Origin: JAAZMI01 sp050942615
Lineage (GTDB): Bacteria > Bacillota > Dethiobacteria > DTU022 > UBA8154
DNA: 6,135 nt
NCBI GenBank assembly: GCA_050942615.1
Contig: JBMNNQ010000076.1
Coordinates: forward strand, 1-6,135
Reading direction: 5' to 3'
Shown here: one piece after another, positions 1 to 6,135 of the stretch
Numbering within the stretch: the first letter of the stretch is position 1
How the letters are laid out: each line of letters begins with the position of its first letter
Notes under the pieces: generated by a model
Databases searched by the model: none
The model's input: the letters and a program-made list of their open reading frames with translations, nothing else
Told to the model about the DNA's origin: nothing
Position numbers and translations under genes: made by a program

Positions 1-126
1 TTGCAGCAGCCCCCGCCTTTGCTGCTCTAATTGTAAGAATCTTTCCAGCGCAGCCTTTTCTCCTTTGGCCTTGATGGCCTGGCGCACTGCTTCGGGATTT
101 TCCCGCACAAAGCGCATATCAAGCAT
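1..126 (-). CDS. serS: Seryl-tRNA synthetase, N-terminal fragment (cut by window edge)
   Basis: Only the first 42 codons are in the window; the gene continues past the left edge. The visible protein begins MLDMRFVRENPEAVRQAI and then runs through a Lys/Glu/Gln-rich helix. This is the characteristic opening of bacterial SerRS: the first beta strand and helix leading into the long N-terminal coiled-coil arm that grips the extra arm of tRNA-Ser. SerRS charges tRNA-Ser with serine in the cytoplasm and also supplies Ser-tRNA-Sec where selenocysteine is used. The catalytic class II domain is outside the window. The ATG at 124-126 is supported by an AGGTGA Shine-Dalgarno 8 bases upstream. The gene lies 66 bases after argS on the same strand with no visible terminator or T-box leader, so read-through transcription from argS is likely. 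The identification rests on a short stretch, but the N-terminal signature is distinctive. Confidence 0.88.
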   Translation of the reverse strand, partial: MLDMRFVRENPEAVRQAIKAKGEKAALERFLQLEQQRRGLLQ

Positions 127-134
127 TATTCAGC

Positions 135-140
135 TCACCT
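135..140 (-). promoter_or_regulatory. Ribosome binding site of serS
   Basis: On the minus strand this reads AGGTGA, a six-base match to the anti-Shine-Dalgarno complement, and it ends 8 bases before the ATG at 126. It fixes the serS start. No other in-frame start nearby has comparable support. Confidence 0.75.
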
Positions 141-192
141 ACTTAGCGGTATTTGTTTTATTTGCAGCCCTAAGTTTTTCATAGGCCTTGTC

Positions 193-1929
193 TTACATTT
201 CCTGCGGAACGTCAATCCCTAAAAGGTACATGCCCTTTTGCAGGACAATCTGTACTCCTTGAATGAGCAAAAGCCGCGCCGCCCTTAAATTTTCGTCTGT
301 AATCAAAACCGGGCAGCTGTGATAAAATTTATTGAAATCCCGGGCCAGCTCCACCAGGTAGCGTGCCAGGTAAGAGGGCCGGTAATCTTCAGCTGCACGC
401 CAGAGTTGTTCGGCAAAACGCCCCAGCGTGACTGCCAACTGGCCTTCTTCCGGGGCCTGTAACAGATTGGCCGCCGCGGCAATACGTTTTGGCAAGTCAT
501 TTTTATCCCCTGCTGCAAAATCCGGCCCTGCCGGTGCGGCCTTGCGTAAAATGCTGCAGATCCGGGCATGGGAATACTGCACATAGGGAGCTGTTTCCCC
601 GGAAAAATCAAGGACCTTATCCCAGTCAAATTCAATATCCTTGATGCGGTCGTTGACCAGGTCCCCGAAAATAACCGCCCCCAGCCCCACCATACGGGCT
701 GCCCCGTCCTTATCCGCAAGGTCGGGGTTTTTTTCCTGAATGGTGGCCAGGGCCATTTCAATGGCCCGCTGCAACACATCCTCTAAAAATATGGTCCGGC
801 CCTGACGGGTGGACATACGCCCCTCTTTAAAATGGATCAGGCCGAAGGGGACGTGCACGCAGTCCCGGGCCCAGGGGCAGCCCATCAGTTCCAGAATCTT
901 AAAAAGCTGCTGGAAGTGCAGGGTCTGTTCGGCGCCGACCACATAGAGCAGTTTATGAAAACGATACTGTTCATACCGGTAAATGGCTGCTGCCAGGTCC
1001 CGGGTAATATAGAGGGTGGCCCCATCTTTTTTACGCAACAGGCAGGGCGGCAAACCATGCGGTTCCAGATCTACCAACAGGGCCCCTTCACTTTCTTTAA
1101 CCAGCCCTTTTTCTTTGACCAGGGCAACAGTCTTTTCCAACAGGTGGTTATAAAAACTTTCTCCCTGGTAAGCATCAAATTCAATCCCCAGGAAACGGTA
1201 AAGACGTTGAAATTCATCCAGGCTTAAAGCGCGGAAATGTTCCCATAGCCGGGTGGCCTCCGGCTCCTGTTTTTCCAGGCTCAGGAACCACTGCCGGGCT
1301 TCTTCTTCCAACCCCGGTTCTTTTTCTGCTTCCTGGTGAAAAAGAACATACAGCCGGTAAAGATAGTTGACGGGGTCTTTTGCCAGCCGGGAGCTTTCCC
1401 CCCAACGTTGATAGGCCACAATCAGCTTGCCAAACTGGGTCCCCCAGTCCCCCAGGTGGTTAATCCCCACCACACGGAAACCCTGGTTGGCATAAAGCCG
1501 GTATAGGGCGCTGCCGATCACTGTGGAGCGCAGGTGCCCGATGCCAAAGGGTTTGGCAATATTGGGGGCTGAATAGTCGATCACCACAGTTTGGTCCCGG
1601 CCGGCCTCTGTCTGCCCGTAGTCGAGGCCCTGCTGAACGATGGCCGGCAATAACCTGCTCAGCAACTGTGTCCGGTCTAGATGAAAATTAAGGTAGGGCC
1701 CAACACTTTGAATTTTTCCCAGTTCCCCCATCGGTTCAATTTGCGTTGCCAGTTCTGCGGCAATCGCCTGCGGCGCCTTTTTCCAGGTACGGGAGAGCAG
1801 ATAGCAGGGGAAGGCGTATTCCCCCAGCCCGGGCTCAGGAGGCGTTTCCAGGCGTGCCGCCACCTCCTGCGGCGACAAACCGGTCAGGGGGGCCAGCAGG
1901 GAACCAATTTTTTCTTTAAAAATAAGCAT
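193..1929 (-). CDS. argS: Arginyl-tRNA synthetase (class I, Bacillus type)
   Basis: This cytoplasmic enzyme ligates arginine to tRNA-Arg with ATP. Numbering is for a 578-residue protein starting at the ATG at 1929. The order is: N-terminal Add-1 domain recognising the tRNA D-loop (about 1-95); Rossmann catalytic domain with SAPNIAKPFGIGHLRST, whose HIGH-type motif FGIGH lies at about 128-132; NHLGDWGTQFGKL just after it; RMSTRQG as the KMSK-loop equivalent at about 371-377; then the all-helical DALR anticodon-binding domain, beginning near GETAPYVQYSHARICSI and ending with a C-terminal Met. The length is normal for the family and no frame breaks are seen. The open frame extends 11 codons further to a TTG at 1962 with an ATG next to it, but neither has a nearby Shine-Dalgarno. 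The ATG at 1929 has AAAGGAT 9 bases upstream and gives the expected N-terminus MLIFKEKIGSLL. The gene is followed by serS after 66 bases. Confidence 0.97.
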   Translation of the reverse strand: MLIFKEKIGSLLAPLTGLSPQEVAARLETPPEPGLGEYAFPCYLLSRTWKKAPQAIAAELATQIEPMGELGKIQSVGPYLNFHLDRTQLLSRLLPAIVQQGLDYGQTEAGRDQTVVIDYSAPNIAKPFGIGHLRSTVIGSALYRLYANQGFRVVGINHLGDWGTQFGKLIVAYQRWGESSRLAKDPVNYLYRLYVLFHQEAEKEPGLEEEARQWFLSLEKQEPEATRLWEHFRALSLDEFQRLYRFLGIEFDAYQGESFYNHLLEKTVALVKEKGLVKESEGALLVDLEPHGLPPCLLRKKDGATLYITRDLAAAIYRYEQYRFHKLLYVVGAEQTLHFQQLFKILELMGCPWARDCVHVPFGLIHFKEGRMSTRQGRTIFLEDVLQRAIEMALATIQEKNPDLADKDGAARMVGLGAVIFGDLVNDRIKDIEFDWDKVLDFSGETAPYVQYSHARICSILRKAAPAGPDFAAGDKNDLPKRIAAAANLLQAPEEGQLAVTLGRFAEQLWRAAEDYRPSYLARYLVELARDFNKFYHSCPVLITDENLRAARLLLIQGVQIVLQKGMYLLGIDVPQEM

Positions 1930-1938
1930 GCCATCACG

Positions 1939-1945
1939 ATCCTTT
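1939..1945 (-). promoter_or_regulatory. Ribosome binding site deciding the argS start
   Basis: The minus strand reads AAAGGAT, 9 bases before the ATG at 1929. Upstream of the longer alternative starts (ATG at 1959, TTG at 1962), the nearest purine-rich run, AGGAA, is more than 20 bases away. The shorter start is therefore preferred. Confidence 0.5.
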
Positions 1946-1992
1946 ACCACATTTAACATCAACAGCAGCGATATTGCTTTTGTTCCTATATT

Positions 1993-2023
1993 ATCATATT
2001 AACAGTAGTTATAGCCATTTAAA
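1993..2023 (-). promoter_or_regulatory. Possible weak promoter for argS-serS
   Basis: Between the lipoprotein stop and argS the minus strand turns AT-rich. TATGAT (1998 down to 1993) matches the sigma-A -10 consensus at 5 of 6 positions, and an overlapping GATAAT (1995 down to 1990) does equally well. The best upstream partner is TTTAAA/TTAAAT around 2017-2023, which is a poor -35 with an 18-19 base spacer. A separate promoter is reasonable because the gap is about 160 bases and the functions of the flanking genes differ. The match is too weak to be sure. Confidence 0.25.
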
Positions 2024-2089
2024 GTGCCGATTATGATTTTACAGCCTCCTGCCGGTTATTTCAGATCAAAAGCGCGGCAACATACCTTT

Positions 2090-4150
2090 TTATTCCGGAT
2101 TAAGATAAAATGGGCTTTTAAATTCCTGATCCAGAACAGGGTAACCGCAAGGCGGCAGCCAGCGCTGCCCTTCTACCAGGTGCACTACTTTTTTACAACG
2201 AAAATTATGGCCGAGAGTTACCAACAGGGAATCCAGGAAAAGGGAGGCCTTGGCCTTGTTTTCAGGTGTGCCCTCCCAGGGAAACAGTTTCTTCAAGGAA
2301 GATCCCCAGTCTAAAATAATCTGATCCTTTTCCATTGTAATATTTTTTAATTCCGGTATTTCCGGCAGTAAACGTTTATTTTCTTCCAGCAGTATTTTGA
2401 GCAAATCTCCTCCTTGCCGGCTGCTTTGGCTACCCAGCGTGAGCAGTTCCCGGGGCAGGAGGTAATAACGTTCCCCTGAACGGTAGGGAAGATAAAGCAC
2501 TGTTTTACGGGTGGAGGACTGCCTGGGAAAAATGTGTTCAATGCCGAGGCCTTCCGCACCAAAAGACACCACTTTTTCCCCGTCAACAAGAAACTGTATG
2601 CCTTCCACTGCGGGAAACTGGGAAATGGTCAGCAGCAGGGAATCAATAATCCCTAAAATCTGCGTGGAGCCCCCCAAGCGGTTCAGGGCACCGGGAAGAT
2701 CTACCATAGCAACCCCCTTTTCCAAACGGACCTTGATTTCAACGTCTTTAGGCAGTGTGCGGGAAAGATTGCTGAAACGGCTGGGACCTTTAATCAGTTC
2801 ATTGACGGCTGTTTGCAGCATTTCAGGGGTGTTCTTCACCTTACGGCTTACAGGAACCAGGTGCAGGGCCTGTTCGTCAAAGAAATAAAGTGTCAGATAG
2901 TATTCTCCCGCAGCTTTTTGAAAAAGGGCCGGATGATAAAGATCCCCCGGCTGCCCGGGGTCCTTTTCGGCTGCCGTGTTATTTTGGGAAGAAGCCTCCG
3001 GATCAGCAAGATCCAGAATAAAAATACGGCCGTCGTTCCCCGCCAGGGCCAGTGTATTGCCCTCACGGGAAACAGCCATTTTTTCGATGCGGAGGGCTAT
3101 TTCCAGTTGCTGCAGAATTTTGCCGCTGCTGTCAAATATTAGTAGTTTGCTAAGGTTTTCACTGTATTCCTGCCAGGAGGAAACAACCGTTTTCTCGCCG
3201 TAACGGGAGGACTGCAGCAGGGAACCGCCGGGGATTTTTTGTTCCCAAAGAAGCTCACTTTCCCGGTTAAAAACAAAAAGATTGCTGCCTGTACCCGGAA
3301 AGGTGCTATAGGCAAAGATGTGCTTTCCCCCTTCTGTCAAAAGCAGGGCGCTTATTTCCAAAACAGCAGGTCTGGCCCATAAAAGCCGGGGCGGGGTTTC
3401 CTGTTCCAGCTGATAAAGGTTTAACTGCCCGGCATCAACAAGGGCAACAAGCTCCCCATCTTCAGAAAAGGCTGCCCGGGAAGCCGGTGCCTGCCAGTAT
3501 TCTTTCCCCCCTGCCAGGAGAACCAAGTTGTCTTCATCCTTTTCCAGGTAGGCAAGCTTATCTCCGGGCAAAGGCCAAAGCTCTTCTAAAGGGCCAACTT
3601 TTTTTTCCCAGCGCAGCGTGCCCCATTGTTCGAAAAGGCAGAGCTTGAATTGACCTGCCTCCTCCTGTAAATAAACCGCCAGGCAGTCGTTATCAGGGGC
3701 CAGGGCCACCTGCAACACCCGGCCCTGCAGATTTTTTTCCCACAGAATATGCCCCTCCTGGTCCAGGCAGTAGACCTTACCCCGGTCTGTCCCGGCAAAC
3801 GCCAGGCGCCCGCCTGGTGCTAAAACCGCACTAAGGGGCAGGCCTTCCAAAGAAACTTCCCACTGCAGGCGCCCCTGATCATCCAACATGCTTACCGCAC
3901 CGGCATCCGACCCCAAAAATATATCCCGGCCGCTGCTGGAAAGCGCCAGCGCATAAATTGTTGTTTTGGGGTTGATGACAGAAAAACTGCCCTTGATCGG
4001 CAGGGCTTCACTGGGATTTTGCAGGCCGGGTATTACCGGTTCAACTGGAATTTCACCCTGCAAAGCAGGCCGGGAGTCCTTGCAAGCACAAACAAAGAGC
4101 AGCAACAGCACTAAAAAGGCAGTCATTGTGCGTTTAAACCTGAAGCCCAT
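2090..4150 (-). CDS. Lipoprotein with PQQ/WD-like beta-propeller and two GerMN domains (LpqB-like)
   Basis: Predicted 686-residue exported lipoprotein. Residues 1-22 form a signal peptide (GFRFKR, then hydrophobic AFLVLLLLFV) with a lipobox VCA ahead of Cys23. About 55-385 are a beta-propeller: motifs like GRLQWE, GHILWE, GTLRWE and SELLWE recur at roughly 40-residue steps, suggesting 7-8 blades. About 417-530 is a clear GerMN domain (TPEMLQTAVNELIKGP, later LEKGVAMVDLPGALN and IQFLVDGE). About 548-665 looks like a second, diverged GerMN domain (GGDLLKILLEENKRLLPEIP, then DQIILDW). GerMN is known from Bacillus GerM, which acts in sporulation and germination, and from LpqB of actinobacteria. 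The gene starts 2 bases after the kinase stop with a perfect Shine-Dalgarno, so it is translated with the two-component system. A role as an envelope partner of the kinase is inference. The frame is open upstream to 4348, but that stretch lies within the kinase gene and would bury the signal peptide. Confidence 0.9.
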   Translation of the reverse strand: MGFRFKRTMTAFLVLLLLFVCACKDSRPALQGEIPVEPVIPGLQNPSEALPIKGSFSVINPKTTIYALALSSSGRDIFLGSDAGAVSMLDDQGRLQWEVSLEGLPLSAVLAPGGRLAFAGTDRGKVYCLDQEGHILWEKNLQGRVLQVALAPDNDCLAVYLQEEAGQFKLCLFEQWGTLRWEKKVGPLEELWPLPGDKLAYLEKDEDNLVLLAGGKEYWQAPASRAAFSEDGELVALVDAGQLNLYQLEQETPPRLLWARPAVLEISALLLTEGGKHIFAYSTFPGTGSNLFVFNRESELLWEQKIPGGSLLQSSRYGEKTVVSSWQEYSENLSKLLIFDSSGKILQQLEIALRIEKMAVSREGNTLALAGNDGRIFILDLADPEASSQNNTAAEKDPGQPGDLYHPALFQKAAGEYYLTLYFFDEQALHLVPVSRKVKNTPEMLQTAVNELIKGPSRFSNLSRTLPKDVEIKVRLEKGVAMVDLPGALNRLGGSTQILGIIDSLLLTISQFPAVEGIQFLVDGEKVVSFGAEGLGIEHIFPRQSSTRKTVLYLPYRSGERYYLLPRELLTLGSQSSRQGGDLLKILLEENKRLLPEIPELKNITMEKDQIILDWGSSLKKLFPWEGTPENKAKASLFLDSLLVTLGHNFRCKKVVHLVEGQRWLPPCGYPVLDQEFKSPFYLNPE

Positions 4151-4152
4151 CC

Positions 4153-5649
4153 TTAAATACCTCCGTTTAATTGATGCGGCTTTTCTGCCGGCGCGTTGTT
4201 TTCTGCACCGGGAGGCCCGGCATAGCCGGCGGGGGACGCAGTTACAAAAAGTGCGGCCGGCAGGGTAAAGTAAAAGGTGCTGCCCTTCTTTTCCGGATTT
4301 TCCCGCACGCCGATCTCCCCCCCATAATGGTTTATAATTTCCTTGCAAATCGCCAACCCCAGCCCTGTGCCCCCCAAATGGCGGGAACGGGCCTGATCAA
4401 CCCTGTAAAAACGTTCAAAAAGATGGGGAAGGGCTTCCTCCGGTACGCCGCAACCTGTATCCTGGATAGTAATGCATACCTCCTTGCCGCTGTTTACGGC
4501 AGCCAGTTTCACCCGGCCCCCGGCAGGGGTATATTGAAGGGCATTGTCCAAAAGGTTAAAAAGAACCCGCTTCAGGTCTTCTCTGGAAAGGTGGATACCG
4601 GGCAGATCGGGGGGGATTTCTGTAAAAAACTGAAGCCCCCTGCGTTCAGCGCGGGGAAAAGTGGCATTGGCAACTTCCCCCAGCAGGGCGGCCAGGGAAA
4701 ATGTTTCCCTTTTTTCTGCCACTTCCTGTCTTTTGGTGATCGCCAACAGATCTTCAACCAGGTAGATCAGGCGCTGTGTTTCATAATTGATGTCTTCCAA
4801 AAATTCTTTTTGCTCTGCCGGTTCCAGTTCATAATCCTGCAAAGTCTGCAGGCAGACATGGATGGAACTTAATGGTGTGCGCAGCTCGTGTGATACATCG
4901 GCTACAAAACGGGTCAGACGGTTGTTCGTTGCTTTGACTTTGGTGGCCATGATGTTGAATTGCCGGGCCAGGCGCCCAATTTCATCATCAGTCCGCACCG
5001 GGATATGCTGATCCAGGCAGCCTGCAGCCAACTGCTGGGCCGCAGTGGTCAATTTTAAAATTGGTTCCGTAAGACGGTGGGCAAAAAGAACAATCAGGGC
5101 CCCGGCTACCAGCATTGTTCCCAGCGTCGCCCCCAAGAAAAGGCGGCGTACAGCAGCCAGGGTTTCATAAACAGGGTTCAGGGAGGCAGAAAGGAATACC
5201 GCCCCCCGGGAAACACCGCCCTCTTCAACGGGCAGGGCTACTTGGAGGACCCACTGTCGGGAAAGTTCGCTGTACTGAACGCTCTGACCAATTTTCCCCT
5301 CCAAGGCTGCCGCAATTTCAGCCCGATTCATTTTTACCCCTAATAGCCCCCCGACGCGCTGGGAATCCCCGAGCACGGTCTGCTGCGGGCTCACAAAAAT
5401 AACCCGGGCGTTGATCTGCCGGCTGAAATTTTCAGCGATGCTGCTTAAAAAAACGGCGTCGGCATCCTCGCGCAAATAGTTTAAAACCAATTCTGAGGTA
5501 AGGCGGCCCGTTCGTTTCAGGTTTTCTTCAGCAGACAGCAGATAATATTTTTCCAACATGTTAAAAAGAAGCAGCCCGGTAATGAGCATTGCCAGGGCGA
5601 TAAGCAGCAGATAGGTAATCGTCATGCGCAGGCGAATGCTTTTAAGCAT
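4153..5649 (-). CDS. Membrane sensor histidine kinase (HAMP-HisKA-HATPase)
   Basis: A 498-residue inner-membrane kinase that autophosphorylates and passes phosphate to the adjacent response regulator. Visible order: transmembrane helix 1 (about 10-30); an extracytoplasmic region (about 31-168) with a PAS/Cache-like pattern, ARVIFVSPQQTVLGDS followed by REIAAAL-like and LQVALPVEE segments; transmembrane helix 2 (about 170-190); HAMP (about 190-243); HisKA with the phospho-acceptor His254 in VSHELRTP; then HATPase_c with the N box (N365, N369), DTGCG (397-401), an F box around FERFYR and GGTGLGLA (426-433). No PAS domain lies between HAMP and HisKA, unlike WalK or ResE; MtrB also lacks one. About 30 residues beyond the ATPase domain form an Ala/Pro-rich tail. 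The start ATG overlaps the regulator stop by 8 bases. The stimulus and target genes cannot be read from the sequence. Confidence 0.95.
   Translation of the reverse strand: MLKSIRLRMTITYLLLIALAMLITGLLLFNMLEKYYLLSAEENLKRTGRLTSELVLNYLREDADAVFLSSIAENFSRQINARVIFVSPQQTVLGDSQRVGGLLGVKMNRAEIAAALEGKIGQSVQYSELSRQWVLQVALPVEEGGVSRGAVFLSASLNPVYETLAAVRRLFLGATLGTMLVAGALIVLFAHRLTEPILKLTTAAQQLAAGCLDQHIPVRTDDEIGRLARQFNIMATKVKATNNRLTRFVADVSHELRTPLSSIHVCLQTLQDYELEPAEQKEFLEDINYETQRLIYLVEDLLAITKRQEVAEKRETFSLAALLGEVANATFPRAERRGLQFFTEIPPDLPGIHLSREDLKRVLFNLLDNALQYTPAGGRVKLAAVNSGKEVCITIQDTGCGVPEEALPHLFERFYRVDQARSRHLGGTGLGLAICKEIINHYGGEIGVRENPEKKGSTFYFTLPAALFVTASPAGYAGPPGAENNAPAEKPHQLNGGI
4159..4164 (-). promoter_or_regulatory. 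Ribosome binding site of the lipoprotein gene, inside the kinase 3' end
   Basis: The minus strand reads GGAGGT, 8 bases before the ATG at 4150. It lies within the kinase codons for Gly-Gly, just before the final Ile and stop. This sets the lipoprotein start at MGFRFKRT and implies translational coupling with the kinase. Confidence 0.85.
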
Positions 5650-6135
5650 CCACAGTCCCCTCTATCTCCTTAAATTTATAGCCGGCCCCCCAGACAGTAA
5701 GAATCAGATCCGGTTCAGCCGGATTTGCCTCTATTTTTTCCCTTAAATGCCGGATATGGACATCCACCGTGCGGACCTCGGCCTCATAGGTAAGGCCCCA
5801 CAGCTCCTTTAAAAGCTGATCCCGGGAATAAACCCGGCCGGGGTGGGAAGCTAAAAAGCTGAGCAGGGCATATTCCCTGGTAGTCAGGGGTACAGCCTGC
5901 CCTTTAACCTTAACCTGATGGCTGATCAGATCGATCTGCAGAGCCCCCCTTTGCAGTATCCGGGAGTCTTCAGCCGGCCCTTTTCCCCATACCGCACGGC
6001 GCAAAACCGCCCTGATGCGGGCCACCAGCTCCTTGGTGTTAAAAGGCTTGGTCAGATAATCATCCGCCCCCAGTTCCAAGCCTGAAATTTTGTCAGTATC
6101 TTCACTGCGGGCCGTCAGCATGATAATTGGCACAT
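5642..6135 (-). CDS. OmpR/PhoB-family response regulator, C-terminal part (cut by window edge)
   Basis: The gene runs off the right edge. About 163 residues are visible, and roughly 65-70 should be missing at the N-terminus, including the acidic pocket and phospho-acceptor Asp. The visible part begins with the end of the receiver domain: PIIMLTARSE, holding the conserved switch Thr, then GADDYLTKPF with the conserved Lys, then the alpha5 segment of the usual dimer face. After a short linker comes a complete winged-helix DNA-binding domain: LTTREYALLSFLASHPGRV, the recognition helix around VRTVDVHIRHLREKI, and the C-terminal hairpin TVWGAGYKF. The first visible full codon is GTG for an internal valine, not a start. 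It is the presumed partner of the kinase it overlaps. The family binds direct repeats as a dimer; its target genes are unknown. It could be MtrA-, WalR- or PhoP-like, and sequence this short does not separate them. Confidence 0.95.
   Translation of the reverse strand, partial: VPIIMLTARSEDTDKISGLELGADDYLTKPFNTKELVARIRAVLRRAVWGKGPAEDSRILQRGALQIDLISHQVKVKGQAVPLTTREYALLSFLASHPGRVYSRDQLLKELWGLTYEAEVRTVDVHIRHLREKIEANPAEPDLILTVWGAGYKFKEIEGTVDA
5656..5671 (-). promoter_or_regulatory. Ribosome binding region of the histidine kinase
   Basis: Within the last codons of the response regulator the minus strand carries AAGGAGA followed by GAGGGGA. The second is 6 bases from the kinase ATG at 5649. With the 8-base overlap of the two frames (ATGCTTAA), this points to translational coupling of the pair. 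Confidence 0.6.

Noticed and set aside
568..1227. Open frames on the plus strand across argS
   Set aside because: They lie wholly opposite argS, have no family-like motifs or good ribosome binding sites, and are explained by the codon bias of argS.
1530..1550. Missing first His of the ArgRS HIGH motif (FGIGH)
   Set aside because: Bacillus-type ArgRS enzymes commonly have a non-His residue there (for example PFSMGH), so this is a normal family variant and not a defect.
1930..2089. T-box leader or other riboswitch upstream of argS
   Set aside because: The gap is only about 160 bases, and I found neither the T-box core sequence nor a terminator/antiterminator pair. The same holds for the 66 bases before serS.
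1963..2089. Intrinsic terminator after the lipoprotein gene
   Set aside because: The best inverted repeat is a 4-base GCCG/CGGC pair around a 19-base loop with no following T-run on the minus strand, so it does not qualify.
4151..4348. Upstream extension of the lipoprotein frame to an earlier start at 4348
   Set aside because: The added 66 residues are Arg/Cys-rich antisense-like sequence read out of the kinase gene, would bury the signal peptide and lipobox, and lack the strong GGAGGT that sits 8 bases before the ATG at 4150.
4171..5402. Long plus-strand open frames opposite the kinase (up to 233 codons)
   Set aside because: The translations are Cys/Pro/Gln-rich with no recognisable domain, and the opposite strand is a complete, fully motif-supported kinase.

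Overview
This 6.1 kb window is densely coding, and all five recognisable genes lie on the minus strand. In transcription order (right to left) they are: an OmpR/PhoB-family response regulator cut by the right edge, a membrane sensor histidine kinase, a large lipoprotein with a beta-propeller followed by two GerMN domains, arginyl-tRNA synthetase (argS), and the first 42 codons of seryl-tRNA synthetase (serS) running off the left edge. The GC content looks moderate, around 50-55% by eye. The Shine-Dalgarno sites are strong and purine-rich, the ArgRS is of the Bacillus type, and GerMN domains are typical of spore formers. Together these suggest a Bacillota genome, probably a Clostridia/Peptococcaceae-like lineage. 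The species cannot be named from the sequence.

Region 4150-6135 is a tightly packed signalling operon. The kinase start overlaps the regulator stop by 8 bases. The lipoprotein starts 2 bases after the kinase stop, with its ribosome binding site inside the last kinase codons. The expected working model is as follows. The kinase senses an envelope signal through a roughly 140-residue extracytoplasmic domain and phosphorylates the winged-helix regulator. The lipoprotein, anchored outside the same membrane, is a plausible partner or modulator.

This regulator-kinase-GerMN/propeller lipoprotein order matches the actinobacterial mtrA-mtrB-lpqB operon. Here, however, the lipoprotein has the reverse domain order and a second GerMN domain. 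This is the most interesting observation in the window.

Region 1-2089 is translation housekeeping. A gap of about 160 bases, with a possible weak promoter and no clear terminator, separates the lipoprotein gene from argS. argS and serS are 66 bases apart with no terminator or T-box between them, so they are probably co-transcribed. I saw no RNA genes, mobile elements, CRISPR arrays or long repeats.
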